A stretch of DNA of 64,000 nucleotides from Gp6-AA40 sp035571515 (GTDB taxonomy: Bacteria > Acidobacteriota > Vicinamibacteria > Vicinamibacterales > UBA2999), in the NCBI GenBank assembly GCA_035571515.1, contig DATNCQ010000178.1:1-64000 (forward strand). The letters are read 5' to 3'. Position numbers and translations under genes: made by a program. The notes below the pieces were generated by a model that worked only from the letters and a program-made list of their open reading frames with translations, was not told where the DNA came from and made no database searches. Numbering within the stretch: the first letter of the stretch is position 1; every line of letters starts with the position of its first letter. Shown piece by piece: positions 61,601 through 64,000 of this stretch.

Positions 61601-61945
61601 GACGCCGAGACCGGCGTCTTCATGCTGCTCTACCTCGACCTCGCCTGCGAGCAGGCGAGGCGGGAGGGGCGGCTGCAGTCGCGCGCCGATCTGCGCGACG
61701 CGATCCTCCAGGGCGCCGTGCGACGGCTGCGGCCGAAAGTGATGACCGTCGCGACGATGTTCCTCGGCCTGCTGCCAATCATGTGGGCGTCGGGCACGGG
61801 CGCCGACGTCATGAAGCGTATTGCGGCGCCGCTCGTCGGCGGCATCCTCACGTCCTTCCTCCTCGAGCTCCTCGTCTACCCACCGCTGTACGAGATTTGG
61901 CACTCCCGCAGGCTCCAAAAAGGGATACCGGACCGGCCTCGTTGA
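58679..61945 (+). CDS. cusA: Heavy-metal RND efflux pump, CusA/CzcA family
   Basis: A 1088-residue inner-membrane proton-driven pump with twelve helices. It has the N-terminal LDALPDLSDTQVIVYSRWDR, the proton-relay helix GGIAIAMGALVDASIVIAEQ (Asp), VTLDPALRLLL, PLDEGTILYMPSTVPGISIG, and GVDAETGVFMLLYLDLACEQ, a motif specific for heavy-metal (HME) RND pumps. The pattern is closer to CusA (Cu(I)/Ag(I)) than to CzcA. GTG 58679 overlaps the adaptor gene. No outer-membrane factor (CusC/TolC-like) gene lies in the 2.5 kb downstream, so the channel must come from elsewhere. Confidence 0.94.
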   Translation: MIGAVIEWSARHRVAVILVAILAAIAGAWSMVRVPLDALPDLSDTQVIVYSRWDRSPDVVDAQLTSPIVTALLGAPRVKTVRGVSDFGASYVYVIFEDGTDIYWARSRTLEYLSPVLARLPQGATSELGPDATGLGWIFQYALVDTTGTHTLSELRSSQDWYLRYHLKSVRGVADVASVGGYVRQYQVNVNPNRLRGYGLPISRVVDAVRSGNNDAGGRVLEFGGAEYMVRGLGYARSAADLENIALGATGGGTPVRVKDVADVVLGPELRRGVTDLDGAGEAVSGIVVMRQGQNALDVIARVKAKVREVESGLPDGVEVVPVYDRSDLIRKSIDNVTWTLVEIMFTVAAVILLFLWHVPSAVIPIVTIPLAALAAFVPFRMAGVTANIMSLGGIAIAMGALVDASIVIAEQTHKKLERWKASGGGDDCRAVVLAAMKEVAPPAFFALLVIAVSFLPVLTLEGQEGRLFTPLAYTKSLCMLIAAVLAVTLDPALRLLLTRVRPFRFRPAWICRAVNVVGVGTIHAEERHPISRRLVRAYEPVAVWSLQHPWLVVATAVTAMAVTVPIYQRLGSEFMPPLDEGTILYMPSTVPGISIGTAEQLLRSTDRLIKQFPEVDRVLGKAGRADTPTDPAPLSMFETIVTLKPVSAWRTRPTWYSSWAPRWTLPVLRRVTPDHISREQLVRELDEAVDVPGLSNAWTMPVKGRTGMLTTGIRTPIGLKIAGGDAATIDRIGASVETILSRVAGARRVFAERSASGRFLDITWNREQIARYGLSIDEAQAVVQNAIGGENVTTTIEGRERYPVNVRFMSDFRSDLGELARLPVPTPSRDRQVPLAQLATIAAATGPAMLRNENGLLTGYVYVDLAGRDVRGYIDEADRLLAAGLTLPPGYTVTWSGEYEDMQRVADRLTLVVPATAVVILLLLFMSTQSMAKTLLVALAAPFSAIGAVWFLYALGYNMSVGVWVGVIALLGVDAETGVFMLLYLDLACEQARREGRLQSRADLRDAILQGAVRRLRPKVMTVATMFLGLLPIMWASGTGADVMKRIAAPLVGGILTSFLLELLVYPPLYEIWHSRRLQKGIPDRPR

Positions 61946-61983
61946 GCCCGCCCGACCGCGCTGGAGCGCCCCGACGAGGGTAG

Positions 61984-62005
61984 GGCGGGTCCTTCTGGAC
62001 CCGCC
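61984..62005. repeat. Compact palindromic unit (9-bp stem)
   Basis: GGCGGGTCC at 61984-61992 pairs with GGACCCGCC at 61997-62005 around TTCT, between the pump gene and the DoxX-like gene. It is the third example of this palindrome class in the window. Confidence 0.6.
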
Positions 62006-62062
62006 GCCCCCTGTCGATTGAGGCGCATCCCGTTCGACCAGTCATCAGAGGAGGGAAGCCTG

Positions 62063-62440
62063 ATGAAGACACGGATTCGGACGGGCCAGGTGCTGACCGC
62101 GGTCGTGCTGCTTTTCATGGTTTTCGACGGGGTCATCCACGTGCTGCGAATCGCGCCCGTGGTCGATGCCTTCCGGCAGCTCGGTTATCCGCTCACAACC
62201 GCCGTGCCGCTGGGCGTCGTCGAGATCGCCTGCGTCGCGCTCTACCTCGTCCCGGCCACGCGCGTCATCGCGGCGGTGCTGCTCACGGCGTACTTCGGCG
62301 GGGCGGTGGCGACTCAGGTCCGCGCCGGCGCGGACTGGTTCCCGGTGGTCTTCCCGGCGTTGCTGGGCGCGTTGCTCTGGACCGGCCTCTCGTTTTCCGA
62401 CGGCCGCGTAAGCCGTCTGCTGACGGCCCCGGTCGCATGA
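62063..62440 (+). CDS. DoxX-like integral membrane protein
   Basis: A 125-residue protein with four predicted helices. Residues 8-28 (VLTAVVLLFMVFDGVIHVLR) and the later GVVEIACVALYLVPATRVIA, TAYFGGAVATQVRAG are typical of the DoxX-like family. Its members are four-helix membrane proteins linked to quinone or thiosulfate redox reactions. GAGGGAAG precedes ATG 62063. The position behind the copper pump suggests the same transcriptional unit or a read-through, but a functional link is not shown. Confidence 0.82.
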   Translation: MKTRIRTGQVLTAVVLLFMVFDGVIHVLRIAPVVDAFRQLGYPLTTAVPLGVVEIACVALYLVPATRVIAAVLLTAYFGGAVATQVRAGADWFPVVFPALLGALLWTGLSFSDGRVSRLLTAPVA

Positions 62441-62518
62441 TCATCGGCAGCGGGCCGCAGCCGCGCCAACGTGTTCGGCCTGAACTGCCAGGGCGCCTGC
62501 CTTGGGCAGCGGGCGGGG

Positions 62519-63527
<1,009 letters not shown>

Positions 63528-63538
<11 letters not shown>

Positions 63539-64000
63539 CGAACAGCTCGGTCCAGACCTTCTCCCATTTCGCCGACTCGTCGAGCACCGTGACGGGATCG
63601 ATGAGGACGAAGGGGAAGTTGTTCAGCGCGCTGTTGACGCCGGGGCTGGCAGGCACGCGGCCCATCGACTCGAACAGCTTCTGCCCCTCGGGCGACATGA
63701 CGTACTCGGAAAAGAGCTGCGCGGCGTTGGGATGCGGCGCGTTCTTCGCGATGCCGACGCCCTGCGGCCGCGCGACCACCGGCTGCACCGGGACGTAGTC
63801 GATCGGCGCGCCCTTCCGCTTCAGCGTCTCGATGTTGCTGTTGTACATCGCGAGCCCGACGGGTACGTCGCCGGCGGCGACGAGCGAGGCGAGCAGGACG
63901 TGGCCCTTGCGGAGGGAGGGCTGCAGCGCCGCGAGCCGGCGCATCAGGTCCATCCCCTTGCCCCCGGGCGTCGTCTTGATCAGCGTGGCCATCCACTCCG
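63528..64000 (-). CDS. ABC transporter solute-binding protein, C-terminal part (5' end outside window)
   Basis: The reading frame is open to the right edge; the visible 157 or so residues are the C-terminal lobe of an extracellular solute-binding protein of the iron(III)/polyamine type. LVAAGDVPVGLAMYNSNIET, GVGIAKNAPHPNAAQLF and the family block EYVMSPEGQKLFESMGRVPA are clear. The signal peptide and N-terminal ligand residues are outside the window, so the ligand cannot be named. Permease and ATPase genes, if present, should lie beyond the right edge. Confidence 0.88.

Noticed and set aside
58190..61918. A 1242-residue antisense frame across the RND pump gene
   Set aside because: His/Arg/Asp-rich shadow of the real gene caused by high GC; no domain features and no ribosome site.

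Overview
The window is one contiguous piece of a high-GC (roughly two-thirds G+C) bacterial chromosome. Gene content points to Acidobacteriota, most likely a Vicinamibacteria (subgroup 6) type soil organism. The signs are Oar-like TonB-dependent receptors with an N-terminal carboxypeptidase-regulatory-like domain, repeated small secreted DUF6152 proteins with a larger secreted partner of unknown function, many secreted enzymes, and AT-rich simple-word inverted repeats between genes. This assignment is inference from family composition; no rRNA, tRNA or other marker RNA gene was found.

Layout. 1-4.9 kb: 3' end of lon, a remnant, a secreted metallophosphoesterase-like gene, a decayed serine-recombinase tail, an orphan ribbon-helix-helix protein and the first DUF6152/partner pair. 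5.1-7.7 kb: two lipoprotein genes, a duplicated 59-bp repeat flanking one of them, and two decayed genes (VOC and MBL-fold). 7.8-10.2 kb: second DUF6152/partner pair and a flavin monooxygenase. 10.3-14 kb: many very small genes (DUF2934, response regulator, two zinc ribbons, conserved hypotheticals) and a winged-helix protein. 14-20 kb: glycogen debranching enzyme, NHL-repeat protein, DUF2235 hydrolase, coiled-coil histidine kinase. 20.3-23.1 kb: a divergent locus with queA-like and SDR genes on one side and soxR plus a GNAT gene on the other, with a textbook SoxR box in a 19-bp promoter spacer. 23.2-30.5 kb: third DUF6152/partner pair (order reversed), amidohydrolase, a fourth partner paralogue, a TonB receptor and an MBL-fold hydrolase. 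30.5-41.4 kb: an organic-acid/aromatic catabolism region (periplasmic-binding-fold proteins without signal peptides, a DAACS carrier, a LigJ-type hydratase, two MFS carriers, alpha/beta hydrolase, TPP enzyme, aldehyde dehydrogenase). 41.6-52.9 kb: second TonB receptor, 2-hydroxyacid dehydrogenase, PQQ dehydrogenase with a Rieske protein, two secreted cupins, aldose epimerase, extradiol dioxygenase and a DUF1932-type dehydrogenase, ankyrin protein. 53-62.4 kb: phosphotransferase, Com-like zinc ribbon, then a probable copper locus (multicopper oxidase, CusB-like adaptor, CusA-like RND pump, DoxX-like protein). 62.5-64 kb: luciferase-like monooxygenase and the C-terminal part of an ABC solute-binding protein running off the right edge.

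Main themes. First, extracytoplasmic oxidation and metal handling: DUF6152 proteins that should be exposed with His-His-Ser at their mature N-terminus, the multicopper oxidase/Cus locus, Rieske/PQQ proteins and cupins. Second, uptake and breakdown of organic or aromatic acids. Third, redox-stress control through SoxR of an SDR/tRNA-modification operon, which is unlike the classical soxRS arrangement. Several reading frames are broken at G, C or A homopolymer runs (ankyrin gene, MBL remnant); these could be true mutations or assembly errors.
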